NCBI RefSeq assembly: GCF_008642295.1
Contig: NZ_CP029190.1
Coordinates: 5,253,501 to 5,317,500, forward strand
Direction of reading: 5' to 3'
DNA from: Streptomyces venezuelae
GTDB taxonomy: Bacteria; Actinomycetota; Actinomycetes; Streptomycetales; Streptomycetaceae
DNA: 64,000 nt
Shown in pieces: positions 35,367 to 42,940 of this stretch. Under the pieces are notes generated by a model. That model made no database searches, was not told the DNA's origin, and saw nothing but the letters and a program-made list of their open reading frames with translations. Numbering within the stretch: the first letter of the stretch is position 1; every line of letters starts with the position of its first letter. Both the position numbers and the translations under genes were made by a program.

Positions 35367-35503
35367 GCCTGAGGGGGATCCTTACGTGGCCGAAACGGGC
35401 TGATGGTCGCCCAGCTTTTCATGCCCCGGGCCCCCCTGACACCACGTTTGCCCCCGCACCGCCGCGGGGCCCCGGGACCGGCGTCCCGGAGCCCCGTATT
35501 CCG

Positions 35504-37168
35504 CTATGCCCGGCGGTAGCCCAGCACCGTCATCATCCCGGCCTCCGCGTGGTACACGTTGTGACAATGCACCATCCACAGCCCCGGGTTGTCCGCGTCG
35601 AAGTCAACGGTCAGATTCCCATTGGGCAGGATCACGGCGGTGTCCTTGCGGGCCCCGCCCGGCCGCCCGCCGAGGGCGAAGGTGTGCCCGTGCAGATGGA
35701 GCGGGTGCCACATGGTCGTGGAGTTGGCGAACACCAGCCGGACCCGTTCGCCCGCCTTCACCTCGTGCCGCCGGTCCGGCGAGTACGGCCGGCCGTCGAA
35801 GGCCCAGTCGTATTTCGCCATTCCGCCGGTCAGCTTGATCTTCACCGTACGGTCCGGCTCCCGCGTCGCCAGCACCGCCGCCCCGGCCGCTTTCAGCCGG
35901 TCCGCGGTCAGCGGTACGCCGTCCAGTTCGGCGGGCCGGGTCGCGGCCGTGGGGGCCGTCCCCGCTCCGGTGCGCAGCAGGGCCAGCGCCGAGGCGTTCT
36001 TGCCCTCCGCCAGCGCGGTCAGCGGGAACACCCCGTCCCCGGCCGTCACGAGCACGTCGTAGCGCTCGCCCATGCCCAGGAGCAGTGAGCGGGCCTTGGT
36101 GTGCTCCACCGGGTAGCCGTCGGTGTGCGTCACCGTCAGTTCGTGGCCGCCGAGGGCGATCCGGAAGGCGGTGTCCCCGCCCGCGTTGATGATCCGGAGC
36201 CGGATCCGGTCGCCGGGCCTGGCCTGGAACACCGACGGATCCTCCGCCACCCGCCCGTTGACGAGGTAGTGCGGGTAGGCGACGTCGCCGGCATCGGGAC
36301 CGAGGACGTCACTGTCGAAGCCCATACCGGTCCGGGAGGGGCCGGTGGGGGCGCCGGGGCTGGCGGAGCCGCTGCCCGTACCGGAGCCGGAGCCGTGCCC
36401 GCCGTGTCCGCCGCCGCTGGTGTCCATGCCCTTGCGGAGCTCGGCCAGGACCGCGTCCGGGGTGGAGCCGTCGACCCCGTCGAGCCAGTCGTCGAGGACG
36501 ACCACCCACTCCTTGTCGTAGGCGAGGGGCTCCTTCGGGTCCTCGACGATGAGCGGGGCGTACAGGCCGCGGTCCTGCTGGACCCCCGAGTGCGGGTGGA
36601 ACCAGTACGTGCCCGGGTGGGGGACCGCGAACCGGTAGCCGAACGACCCGCCGGCCTTGATGTCCCGCTGGGTCAGGCCGGGCACCCCGTCCATGTCGTT
36701 GCGCAGCGCGAGGCCGTGCCAGTGCAGGGAGGTGGCCTCGGGCAGGTGGTTGGCGAGGGTGAGGGCGAGGGTGCCGCCGGCGGTGACCCGTACCTCGCGG
36801 CCGGGGAGCGCGTCCCCGTACGCCCAGGACCGGACGGTACGGCCGCCGCCGAGGTCCAGCGGGGTGGCGGTGGCGGTCAGACGGACCTCGCGGACGGGTC
36901 CGGTGGCGTTGCGGGCCCGTTCGGCGGCCTGCACCTCGGGTCCGGCCGGGTCGACGAAGCCGCCGGGGGCGGCGGGGGCTGCGGCCCCGGATCCGCCGTG
37001 GTTCATGCCCCCGTGGCCGCCGGCGGCTTTGTCGCCACCGGTGGAACAGGCGGTGAGCAGCCCGGATCCGGCGACGGCGAGTCCGGCGCCGAGCACGGTG
37101 CGACGGGTGGCGGAAGCGGGGGAGGGGGACGGGGAGGGGGAGGGGTGACGCGTGGGAAGAAAGCGCAT
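35504..37168 (-). CDS. Tat-exported multicopper oxidase
   Basis: A 554-residue three-domain (CueO/laccase-like) oxidase that probably detoxifies Cu(I) or oxidises phenols outside the cell. The signal peptide has a twin-arginine (ATRRTVLGAG) and a possible lipobox LTAC at Cys41. Copper ligands are plain: HWHGLAL, HPHSG, HPLHLHGHTF and HCHNVYHAEAGMM, giving all four coppers including the type 1 Met. It also has a His/Gly/Met-rich loop near residue 260 (GGGHGGHGSGSG) of the kind that binds extra copper. ATG 37168 has GAGG six bases upstream. It is part of a copper cluster with the DUF6153 gene 93 bases upstream. Confidence 0.92.
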   Translation of the reverse strand: MRFLPTRHPSPSPSPSPASATRRTVLGAGLAVAGSGLLTACSTGGDKAAGGHGGMNHGGSGAAAPAAPGGFVDPAGPEVQAAERARNATGPVREVRLTATATPLDLGGGRTVRSWAYGDALPGREVRVTAGGTLALTLANHLPEATSLHWHGLALRNDMDGVPGLTQRDIKAGGSFGYRFAVPHPGTYWFHPHSGVQQDRGLYAPLIVEDPKEPLAYDKEWVVVLDDWLDGVDGSTPDAVLAELRKGMDTSGGGHGGHGSGSGTGSGSASPGAPTGPSRTGMGFDSDVLGPDAGDVAYPHYLVNGRVAEDPSVFQARPGDRIRLRIINAGGDTAFRIALGGHELTVTHTDGYPVEHTKARSLLLGMGERYDVLVTAGDGVFPLTALAEGKNASALALLRTGAGTAPTAATRPAELDGVPLTADRLKAAGAAVLATREPDRTVKIKLTGGMAKYDWAFDGRPYSPDRRHEVKAGERVRLVFANSTTMWHPLHLHGHTFALGGRPGGARKDTAVILPNGNLTVDFDADNPGLWMVHCHNVYHAEAGMMTVLGYRRA

Positions 37169-37261
37169 GGTGCACCTCGTGGTGTGGTGAGGCGAGCAGG
37201 TGGGCACGTCTGCTGCCGGCCACCCCGTGGTCCGGGGGCGCGACGGCAGCCGGGCCCGCGC

Positions 37262-37735
37262 CTATACGCGCAGCACCGCCAGCCGGGCGAGGAGCTCACG
37301 GCCGGCCGGCGGATCCGGCCCGCCCCCGGCCCGTACGGCCGGCCCGCTGCCGGCCGCGCGCCCGGCCCGGCCGCGGACGCCGAAGGTCCGGCCGAGCAGG
37401 AACAGGGTCAGCCCGGCCAGTACGGCCAGGCAGACGGCCATCGGGTCCATCCCGGTGCCGGGGGCCGGCGCCTCGGCGCGCAGCCCGGCCGTGGGCGCGG
37501 GTTCCGACGGCGGATCCGCCGGCCGGTGCCGGGCGTGGGACTCCGGGGCAGGACCTGGATCGGCCGGGGCAACGAAATGGGCCGCAGAACCGTCTCTGCT
37601 GGTGGAAGACGCGTGTGACTCGTCCGGATGCCCCAGGGTGTGCATGGTCACAATGCCCAGCAGCAGGGCCGCGAGCAGCAGCAACCGGTGCCACCGGGCG
37701 GCTCGCGGGACCGTGCGCAGGGCAGGGCGCGTCAT
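37262..37735 (-). CDS. DUF6153-like, histidine-containing membrane protein
   Basis: A 157-residue protein. An N-terminal helix (residues ~15-32) is followed by MHTLGHPDESHASS and then a histidine-bearing, Pro-rich outer region (HARHRPADPP), a second helix (MAVCLAVLAGLTLFLLG) and a basic C-terminus. This pattern matches the DUF6153 family found beside copper oxidases in Streptomyces. The two-helix topology with outward histidines suggests metal sensing or chaperoning, which is unproven. Its start, 37735, is seven bases from a CsoR-like operator. It precedes the multicopper oxidase on the same strand. Confidence 0.75.
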   Translation of the reverse strand: MTRPALRTVPRAARWHRLLLLAALLLGIVTMHTLGHPDESHASSTSRDGSAAHFVAPADPGPAPESHARHRPADPPSEPAPTAGLRAEAPAPGTGMDPMAVCLAVLAGLTLFLLGRTFGVRGRAGRAAGSGPAVRAGGGPDPPAGRELLARLAVLRV

Positions 37736-37741
37736 GGGCCG

Positions 37742-37761
37742 TACCCTACCCCGGGTGGGTA
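37742..37761. promoter_or_regulatory. CsoR-like copper operator
   Basis: TACCCTACCCCGGGTGGGTA is an imperfect G-tract dyad with outer TACCC and GGGTA arms, in the style of Cu(I)-sensing CsoR operators. It sits just upstream of the DUF6153 gene (start 37735, minus) and 47 bases before the plus-strand DUF998 gene, so it could repress both under low copper. The match is by eye to the general CsoR pattern. Confidence 0.55.
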
Positions 37762-37807
37762 TCCGATCGTCGTACCGGATCGCACCCTGCTTAGGATGAG
37801 TCACATT

Positions 37808-38494
37808 ATGTCGACAAAAGGTACGCGGCTGATCGCCGCTTTCCTCGGCCTGAGCGCCGCGGCCTACACGGCTTGGGTGCTCGAAGTCGTCCTCTCCACC
37901 GGGCTGAACCCCATCGAGACGTACGTCAGCGAGCTCGCCGCGCAGGACCAGCCGCTCGGCGGCCTGTTCCGGGCCACCGATTTCACCGCCGGCCTGCTGG
38001 CCTTCAGCGGCGGCCTGCTCGCCCTGATCCGGCTGGCCCCGCACCCCGAAGCACGCCGGCCCTGGACCGTGATCGGCTGGCACGGCGTCGCCCTGTTCGG
38101 CGCCGCCACCGCCGCCGATGCCTGGCTGCCGCTCAGCTGCAAACCCACCGTGGACCCCGCGTGCGCCTCCCGGGAGACCGCCGGACTGGTCCCCGCCACC
38201 CACCAGGCCCACGCCATCAGCAGCAGCCTCGCCATGTGCGGGGCCCTGATCGCCATCGTGGCGCTCACCGTCGCCGCCCGCCGCTACGGCTGCTTCGCCC
38301 CACTCGCCCGCTACGGCCCGGCCCTGGTCGTCGTGGAGCTCGCCGCCACCGTCTGGACGCTCAGCGCGATCGCCCTGTTCACCGCCGGGCACGGCACCTG
38401 GGCGCTGGGCCTCGGCCAGCGCCTCCAGGTGCTGCTGGTGGCCGTCTGGCTGGGCGTACTCGCCTACTCGGTCTGGACGGAACGCCGCACATGA
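37808..38494 (+). CDS. DUF998-family membrane protein
   Basis: A 228-residue membrane protein with six predicted helices of the DUF998 type: FLGLSAAAYTAWVLEVVLS, TDFTAGLLAFSGGLLALI, WHGVALFGAATAADAWLPL, and others. The conserved residues of this family cluster in the HQAHAISSSLAMCG region. Function is unknown. ATG 37808 is favoured over ATG 37796 because AGGA lies 11 bases before it. Its stop overlaps the start of the hydrolase gene by ATGA. Confidence 0.8.
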   Translation: MSTKGTRLIAAFLGLSAAAYTAWVLEVVLSTGLNPIETYVSELAAQDQPLGGLFRATDFTAGLLAFSGGLLALIRLAPHPEARRPWTVIGWHGVALFGAATAADAWLPLSCKPTVDPACASRETAGLVPATHQAHAISSSLAMCGALIAIVALTVAARRYGCFAPLARYGPALVVVELAATVWTLSAIALFTAGHGTWALGLGQRLQVLLVAVWLGVLAYSVWTERRT

Positions 38495-39438
38495 GCACCG
38501 CAGGCACCGGCTCCGGCGACTCTGCCGACCCCGCCGGCTTCGAGGGCTTTGTGCGGGCCGGTACCGACCGGGTCCCGCTCCACGTCCGGGTCGAGGGCCG
38601 CGGCCCGGTCTGCGTGCTCAGTACCGGCCTCGCCATGAGCTGGTTCGACTGGGCCCCGGTCGTTCCGCCGCTGCTCGCCGCGCACCGCACCGTCGTCCGC
38701 TTCGACCGCCCCGGCCATGGCCTCAGCGCCGCTCCGGCCGCGCCGCCCACCGCCGCCGGAGAGGCGCACCGGATCGCCGCCCTGCTCGACGCGCTCGGCC
38801 TGCCCGGACCCGTGACCCTCGCCGGGCACTCCCTCGCCGGATTCCACGCCGAGGCCTTCGCCCGGCTGTACCCGGACCGTACCGCCGCCCTGGTGCTGCT
38901 CGACAGCAGCGTCGAGGCGACCGCCCGGACCCCCGCCCCCGGCGCCGCCGCCCTGCGGACCGCCGCCGCCCGTGCGCTCGGGCGGGCCGTCACCGCGGCC
39001 GGGCTGCCCGCCGCGATCGGCCCCCTGCTGCGCAGCGCGGCGGTCCGCGCCGGCAGCGTCGGCGGCCCCGACCCGGCTCCGCGGGAACTCGTACGCCGCT
39101 GCTACCGCACCGGCCGGGTCTGGCAGGGCGCCCTCCTGGAGAACGCCCGCTACCCGGACATGGCCGCCGAGCTCCTGGTCCTGCGCGCCACCCGCCCGCT
39201 GACCGCCCCGGTCACCGTCCTCGCCGCCCACGACGGCTCCGGCCGCCCGGCCGCCCTCCGCTGGCTCACCCGCCAGGCCGGGCTGGCCGACGCCCTGTCC
39301 GCCCGCTTCCGGGTCGCCGAACCCTCCGGCCACCTGGTCATGCTGGACCGTCCGCAGGAGGTGGCGGATGCGGTGCTGACGGCGGCCGACGAGGCCGCCG
39401 GCCCCGGCCCGTACAACGAGAAGCGGCCGTACGGGTAA
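38491..39438 (+). CDS. Alpha/beta-hydrolase
   Basis: A 315-residue alpha/beta-hydrolase-fold enzyme. The nucleophile elbow GHSLAGFHAE, the FDRPGHGLSAAP oxyanion region and the catalytic His in SGHLVMLDRPQEVADA are present, with an Asp in AAHDGSG as acid. Substrate unknown. It is translationally coupled to the DUF998 gene. The stop codon TAA is within a perfect terminator hairpin at 39421-39454. Confidence 0.88.
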   Translation: MSTAGTGSGDSADPAGFEGFVRAGTDRVPLHVRVEGRGPVCVLSTGLAMSWFDWAPVVPPLLAAHRTVVRFDRPGHGLSAAPAAPPTAAGEAHRIAALLDALGLPGPVTLAGHSLAGFHAEAFARLYPDRTAALVLLDSSVEATARTPAPGAAALRTAAARALGRAVTAAGLPAAIGPLLRSAAVRAGSVGGPDPAPRELVRRCYRTGRVWQGALLENARYPDMAAELLVLRATRPLTAPVTVLAAHDGSGRPAALRWLTRQAGLADALSARFRVAEPSGHLVMLDRPQEVADAVLTAADEAAGPGPYNEKRPYG

Positions 39439-39454
39439 ACCCGTACGGCCGCTT
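39421..39454. terminator. Perfect 15-bp-stem terminator
   Basis: AAGCGGCCGTACGGG (39421-39435) pairs perfectly with CCCGTACGGCCGCTT (39440-39454) around TAAA, which is the stop codon of the hydrolase gene plus one base. It also serves the convergent DUF305 gene. It is one of the clearest terminators in the window. Confidence 0.85.
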
Positions 39455-39469
39455 CCGCTCGTCGTCCTG

Positions 39470-40174
39470 CTACGGGGTGCGCGGCGCGGCCCCGCGCTGC
39501 TTCAGCAGGTCCGCCATCAGCAGCAGTTCCGACTGCTGGGCGTCCGCCATCCCCTGGGCCAGCTGCTGCTCGACCGGGGTCTTGCACAGCTTCGCGCAGC
39601 CCTCGGCCATGGCGACCCCGCCCTTGTGATGGTCGGTCATCAGCTGGAGGAACAGGATCTCCGCGGCCCGGCCCTCCAGGGTGCCGAGCTGGGCCAGCTC
39701 CGCCTTGGTCGCCATGCCGGGCATCAGCGCGCCCGGCTTGGCGGTGACGCCCCCCATGGAGTGCCCGCCATGCCCGCCGTGCCCGCCATGGCCGCTGCCG
39801 TGCCCATCGCCTTCTTCGGCCATCCAGGCCATCGGCTCCTGCCCCGGAGCCACCTTCGGGAGCCCCCACATGTCCAGCCAGCCCAGCATCATGCCCCGCT
39901 GGTTGGCCTGGGTGTTGGCGATGTCGTAGGCGAGGTTGCGGATCCCCTCGTCCTTCGTACGGTCGCGCACGATGAAGGACATCTCCACCGCCTGCTGGTG
40001 GTGCACCGACATGTCCCGGGCGAACCCGGCGTCCGCCGAGGCCACGTCGGGATGGCCGCTCCCGGAGTCCGAGGATCCGCTCGCGGTGGCCACCGTGGCC
40101 GCCGCCGCGAGCAGCAGTGCGAGTCCACTGACGCCGCCGCCGAGCGCCGTCCAGTACGTACGGGTGCGGGTCAC
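39470..40174 (-). CDS. DUF305-family exported protein with His-rich loop
   Basis: A 234-residue exported protein with a signal segment (residues ~10-35) and two copies of the DUF305 four-helix module. The hallmarks are FARDMSVHHQQAVEMSF and LMTDHHKGGVAMAEG, histidine pairs that in this family bind copper. A loop of HGSGHGGHGGHGGHSMGG between them adds ten more metal-type ligands. This suggests copper or silver scavenging at the surface, though the family is not fully characterised. The GTG start overlaps the stop of the DUF3105 gene (GTGA). Confidence 0.88.
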   Translation of the reverse strand: MTRTRTYWTALGGGVSGLALLLAAAATVATASGSSDSGSGHPDVASADAGFARDMSVHHQQAVEMSFIVRDRTKDEGIRNLAYDIANTQANQRGMMLGWLDMWGLPKVAPGQEPMAWMAEEGDGHGSGHGGHGGHGGHSMGGVTAKPGALMPGMATKAELAQLGTLEGRAAEILFLQLMTDHHKGGVAMAEGCAKLCKTPVEQQLAQGMADAQQSELLLMADLLKQRGAAPRTP

Positions 40175-40842
40175 TGTGCGGCCAGCCCCTGCGTGCAGGC
40201 CGCACCCGGCTCCGGGGTCTGCGGGCCCTGCACGTACTTGCCGAAGAACTGGTCCACCCGCGGGTCACCCGCATTGTCCACGGTGACCTGCTTGCCCCAC
40301 GCGCTCAGCATGATCGCGCTGGCCTGCTCCTTCACCGGGCTCATCAGCGTGTACGGGGTCTTCTTGACCTTCTCGGCGAGCTTGTCGACCTCGGCCTTGG
40401 GCGCCTTGTCGTTGTACGTCACCCAGACCGCGCCGTGCTCCAGCGAGTGCACCGCGTTCACCTCGGGGACCGGGCTGGTGTAGACGTCCCCGTCGCAGTT
40501 CATCCAGCGCTGGTGGTGGTCGCCGCCCACCGGCGGGGTCATCTCGTACTTGACCGGGGTGTCGACGTGGTTGCGGCTCAGCTTCTTCGCGTCCCAGACC
40601 TGCTCGCCGGTGACGGGCGCCTTGATCGCCTCGTCGCGCTTGCGCTCCTTCTCGTTCTGGTCGTTGATCACATACGTGCCGAAGCCGGCCAGAGCGATGA
40701 TCACGACCGCCGAGGCGGTGATCGCGAGGATCTTGTTGCGGCGGTCGCGGGCCTGCTCGGCCCGGCGCATCTCGGCTATGCGGGCCTGGCGGGAGTTCTC
40801 GGGACCGGAGTTCTTGGCGTTGCGGCCGGTCTTGGAAGCCAT
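40171..40842 (-). CDS. DUF3105-family membrane protein
   Basis: A 223-residue protein with a Lys/Arg-rich cytoplasmic N-terminus (~37 residues) and one membrane helix (ILAITASAVVIIALAGFGTYV), then an extracellular DUF3105 domain. The domain keeps MTPPVGGDHHQRWMNCDGDVY, with its HH and Cys, and SLEHGAVWVTY, both family hallmarks. The ligand is unknown. DUF3105 and DUF305 are coupled here, so the pair probably acts as one surface unit. Confidence 0.87.
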   Translation of the reverse strand: MASKTGRNAKNSGPENSRQARIAEMRRAEQARDRRNKILAITASAVVIIALAGFGTYVINDQNEKERKRDEAIKAPVTGEQVWDAKKLSRNHVDTPVKYEMTPPVGGDHHQRWMNCDGDVYTSPVPEVNAVHSLEHGAVWVTYNDKAPKAEVDKLAEKVKKTPYTLMSPVKEQASAIMLSAWGKQVTVDNAGDPRVDQFFGKYVQGPQTPEPGAACTQGLAAQ

Positions 40843-40912
40843 CTCGGTATGCCTGTCCTTCTGCTGAGGGGGGTGGAGTGATGCGTCGTGGTCATCGATC
40901 GAACCGGACCGG

Positions 40913-41344
40913 TCAGGTCCGCAGCACTTGAAGGACGTGCAGATCGGGCGGCCGGGCCGCGGGCTGCGGTGGCCGGACCGCTCCGGCCGAAGCCGCCACG
41001 CGCGCGGCGGGCGGTTCGGCCCGCGGCGCGGTCACGGCGGGCGGCGGGACGGGCAGCACACCCGGGGTCACATGGGAGAAGGGGGAACAGCGGGGCAGGT
41101 CGTACGGGCACACGTACGCCGGATAGCCGAGCGGGACCGTCCGGTCCGGGGCGTGCGGGAGCGCGGAGTGCGCAACCGCGGGCCCGGGCCCGGAACCGGG
41201 ACCCACGGGGTGTACCCCGGGCAGCCCCTCGCCCCCGCCGGCCCGCGCACACAGGTACAGCGCGGCCACCAGCGTGCCGAAGGCGCACAGCAGTGCCGCT
41301 CGGCGCACTCTGCGCCCGCGCTGCGTGTGCTGCCGGCCCCCCAT
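40913..41344 (-). CDS. Hypothetical secreted or membrane protein
   Basis: A 143-residue protein with a basic start (MGGRQHTQRGRRVRRA), a single helix (ALLCAFGTLVAALYLCA), and a Pro/Ala/Gly-rich outer part with three cysteines (CARAGG, VCPYDLPRC). I do not recognise the family. The codon composition is coding-like but the reading is not supported by a known domain. It is divergent from glnA2. Confidence 0.45.
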   Translation of the reverse strand: MGGRQHTQRGRRVRRAALLCAFGTLVAALYLCARAGGGEGLPGVHPVGPGSGPGPAVAHSALPHAPDRTVPLGYPAYVCPYDLPRCSPFSHVTPGVLPVPPPAVTAPRAEPPAARVAASAGAVRPPQPAARPPDLHVLQVLRT

Positions 41345-41412
41345 GGGCGCAGATGGTAATGCTCATGTCGGGCCAGAGGTCAGTGCGGGGTGCCACCGGA
41401 CTTCCGGGGTGC

Positions 41413-41428
41413 GTAATCTGGCGGAAAC
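41413..41428 (+). promoter_or_regulatory. Possible GlnR box upstream of glnA2
   Basis: GTAAT (41413-41417), six bases, GAAAC (41424-41428) resembles the Streptomyces GlnR unit GTNAC-n6-GAAAC, with one deviation from consensus. It lies 77 bases upstream of glnA2. The match is by eye. Confidence 0.35.
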
Positions 41429-41504
41429 CACAGCCCGCGATACTGGGCCCGGCAGGCCCCGGAGCAACTGGTGCACAGGCCGTCTGAACTGCGAGGATGA
41501 AGGC

Positions 41505-42866
41505 ATGGACAAGCAGCAGGAATTCGTCCTCCGGACGCTCGAGGAGCGCGACATCCGCTTCGTGCGCCTGTGGTTCACCGATGTGCTCGGTTTCCTCAAA
41601 TCGGTCGCGGTCGCCCCCGCCGAACTCGAGCAGGCCTTTGACGAGGGCATCGGCTTCGACGGCTCGGCGATCGAGGGCTTCGCGCGGGTGTACGAGTCCG
41701 ACATGATCGCCAAGCCGGACCCGGGGACCTTCCAGATACTGCCGTGGCGGGCCGAGGCACCGGGCACCGCCCGGATGTTCTGCGACATCCTGATGCCGGA
41801 CGGCTCGCCGTCCTTCGCGGACCCCCGCTTCGTCCTCAAGCGCATCCTGGCCAAGACCTCCGACCTGGGCTTCACCTTCTACACCCACCCGGAGATCGAG
41901 TTCTTCCTGCTGAAGGACAAGCCGCTGGACGGCTCCCGTCCGGTCCCCGCCGACAACTCCGGCTACTTCGACCACACCCCGCAGAACGTGGGCATGGACT
42001 TCCGCCGCCAGGCGATCACCATGCTCGAATCCATGGGCATCTCGGTGGAGTTCAGCCACCACGAGGGCGCCCCCGGCCAGCAGGAGATCGACCTCCGCTA
42101 CGCCGACGCCCTGTCCACGGCCGACAACATCATGACCTTCCGCCTGGTGATGAAGCAGGTCGCCCTCGAACAGGGCGTCCAGGCCACCTTCATGCCGAAG
42201 CCCTTCTCCGAGTACCCGGGCTCCGGCATGCACACCCACCTCTCCCTCTTCGAGGGCGACCGCAACGCGTTCTACGAGTCGGGCGCCGAGTACCAGCTCT
42301 CCAAGGTCGGCCGCTCCTTCATCGCGGGCCTGCTCCGGCACGCGGCGGAGACGGCGGCGGTCACCAACCAGTGGGTGAACTCCTACAAGCGCATCTGGGG
42401 CGGCTCCTCCCGCAGCGCCGGCGCGGGCGGCGAGGCCCCCTCGTACATCTGCTGGGGCCACAACAACCGCTCGGCCCTGATCCGCGTCCCGATGTACAAG
42501 CCGGGCAAGACGGGCTCCTCCCGTGTGGAGGTCCGCTCGATCGACTCGGGCGCCAACCCCTACCTCACCTACGCGGTCCTCCTGGCCGCGGGCCTGAAGG
42601 GCATCGAGGAGGGCTACGAACTCCCGGCCGGCGCCGACGACGACGTCTGGGCCCTCTCGGACGCGGAACGCCGCGCGATGGGCATCGAACCCCTCCCGCA
42701 GAACCTGGGCGAGGCCATCTCCCTGATGGAACGCAGCGAACTGGTCGCCGAAACCCTCGGCGAACACGTCTTCGACTTCTTCCTCCGCAACAAGAAGCAG
42801 GAGTGGGAGGAGTACCGCTCGGAGGTCACCGCCTTCGAACTCCGCAAGAACCTCCCGGTCCTGTAG
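41505..42866 (+). CDS. glnA2: Glutamine synthetase-like enzyme GlnA2 (gamma-glutamylpolyamine synthetase type)
   Basis: A 453-residue type I glutamine-synthetase-fold enzyme of the GlnA2 group. In Streptomyces this group is reported to ligate glutamate to polyamines for detoxification. Conserved are FDGSAIEGFARVYESDM, HPEIEFFLL, the PSGMHTHLSLF-type HTHLSL metal/ATP segment, RSALIRVPMYKPG and RVEVRSIDSGANPYLTYA. The residue where canonical GlnA carries the adenylylated Tyr (DLYEL) is Trp382 (DDVWAL), so GlnE is not expected to modify it. The start is ATG 41505 with GAGGA about eight bases upstream. A GlnR-like box and a terminator flank the gene. The polyamine substrate assignment is from the family. 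Confidence 0.9.
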   Translation: MDKQQEFVLRTLEERDIRFVRLWFTDVLGFLKSVAVAPAELEQAFDEGIGFDGSAIEGFARVYESDMIAKPDPGTFQILPWRAEAPGTARMFCDILMPDGSPSFADPRFVLKRILAKTSDLGFTFYTHPEIEFFLLKDKPLDGSRPVPADNSGYFDHTPQNVGMDFRRQAITMLESMGISVEFSHHEGAPGQQEIDLRYADALSTADNIMTFRLVMKQVALEQGVQATFMPKPFSEYPGSGMHTHLSLFEGDRNAFYESGAEYQLSKVGRSFIAGLLRHAAETAAVTNQWVNSYKRIWGGSSRSAGAGGEAPSYICWGHNNRSALIRVPMYKPGKTGSSRVEVRSIDSGANPYLTYAVLLAAGLKGIEEGYELPAGADDDVWALSDAERRAMGIEPLPQNLGEAISLMERSELVAETLGEHVFDFFLRNKKQEWEEYRSEVTAFELRKNLPVL

Positions 42867-42880
42867 CAGCGGGCAAGCGG

Positions 42881-42913
42881 AAGGCCGGGACACCCCCACG
42901 GGGTCCCGGCCTT
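42881..42913 (+). terminator. Terminator of glnA2
   Basis: AAGGCCGGGACACCCC (42881-42896) pairs with GGGGTCCCGGCCTT (42900-42913) except for one bulged A, with a three- to four-base loop. It lies 14 bases after the glnA2 stop and 28 before the end of the convergent PIG-L gene, so it may stop both. Confidence 0.75.
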
Positions 42914-42940
42914 CGGTGTTTTCGGTGCGCTGGTCCGGTG

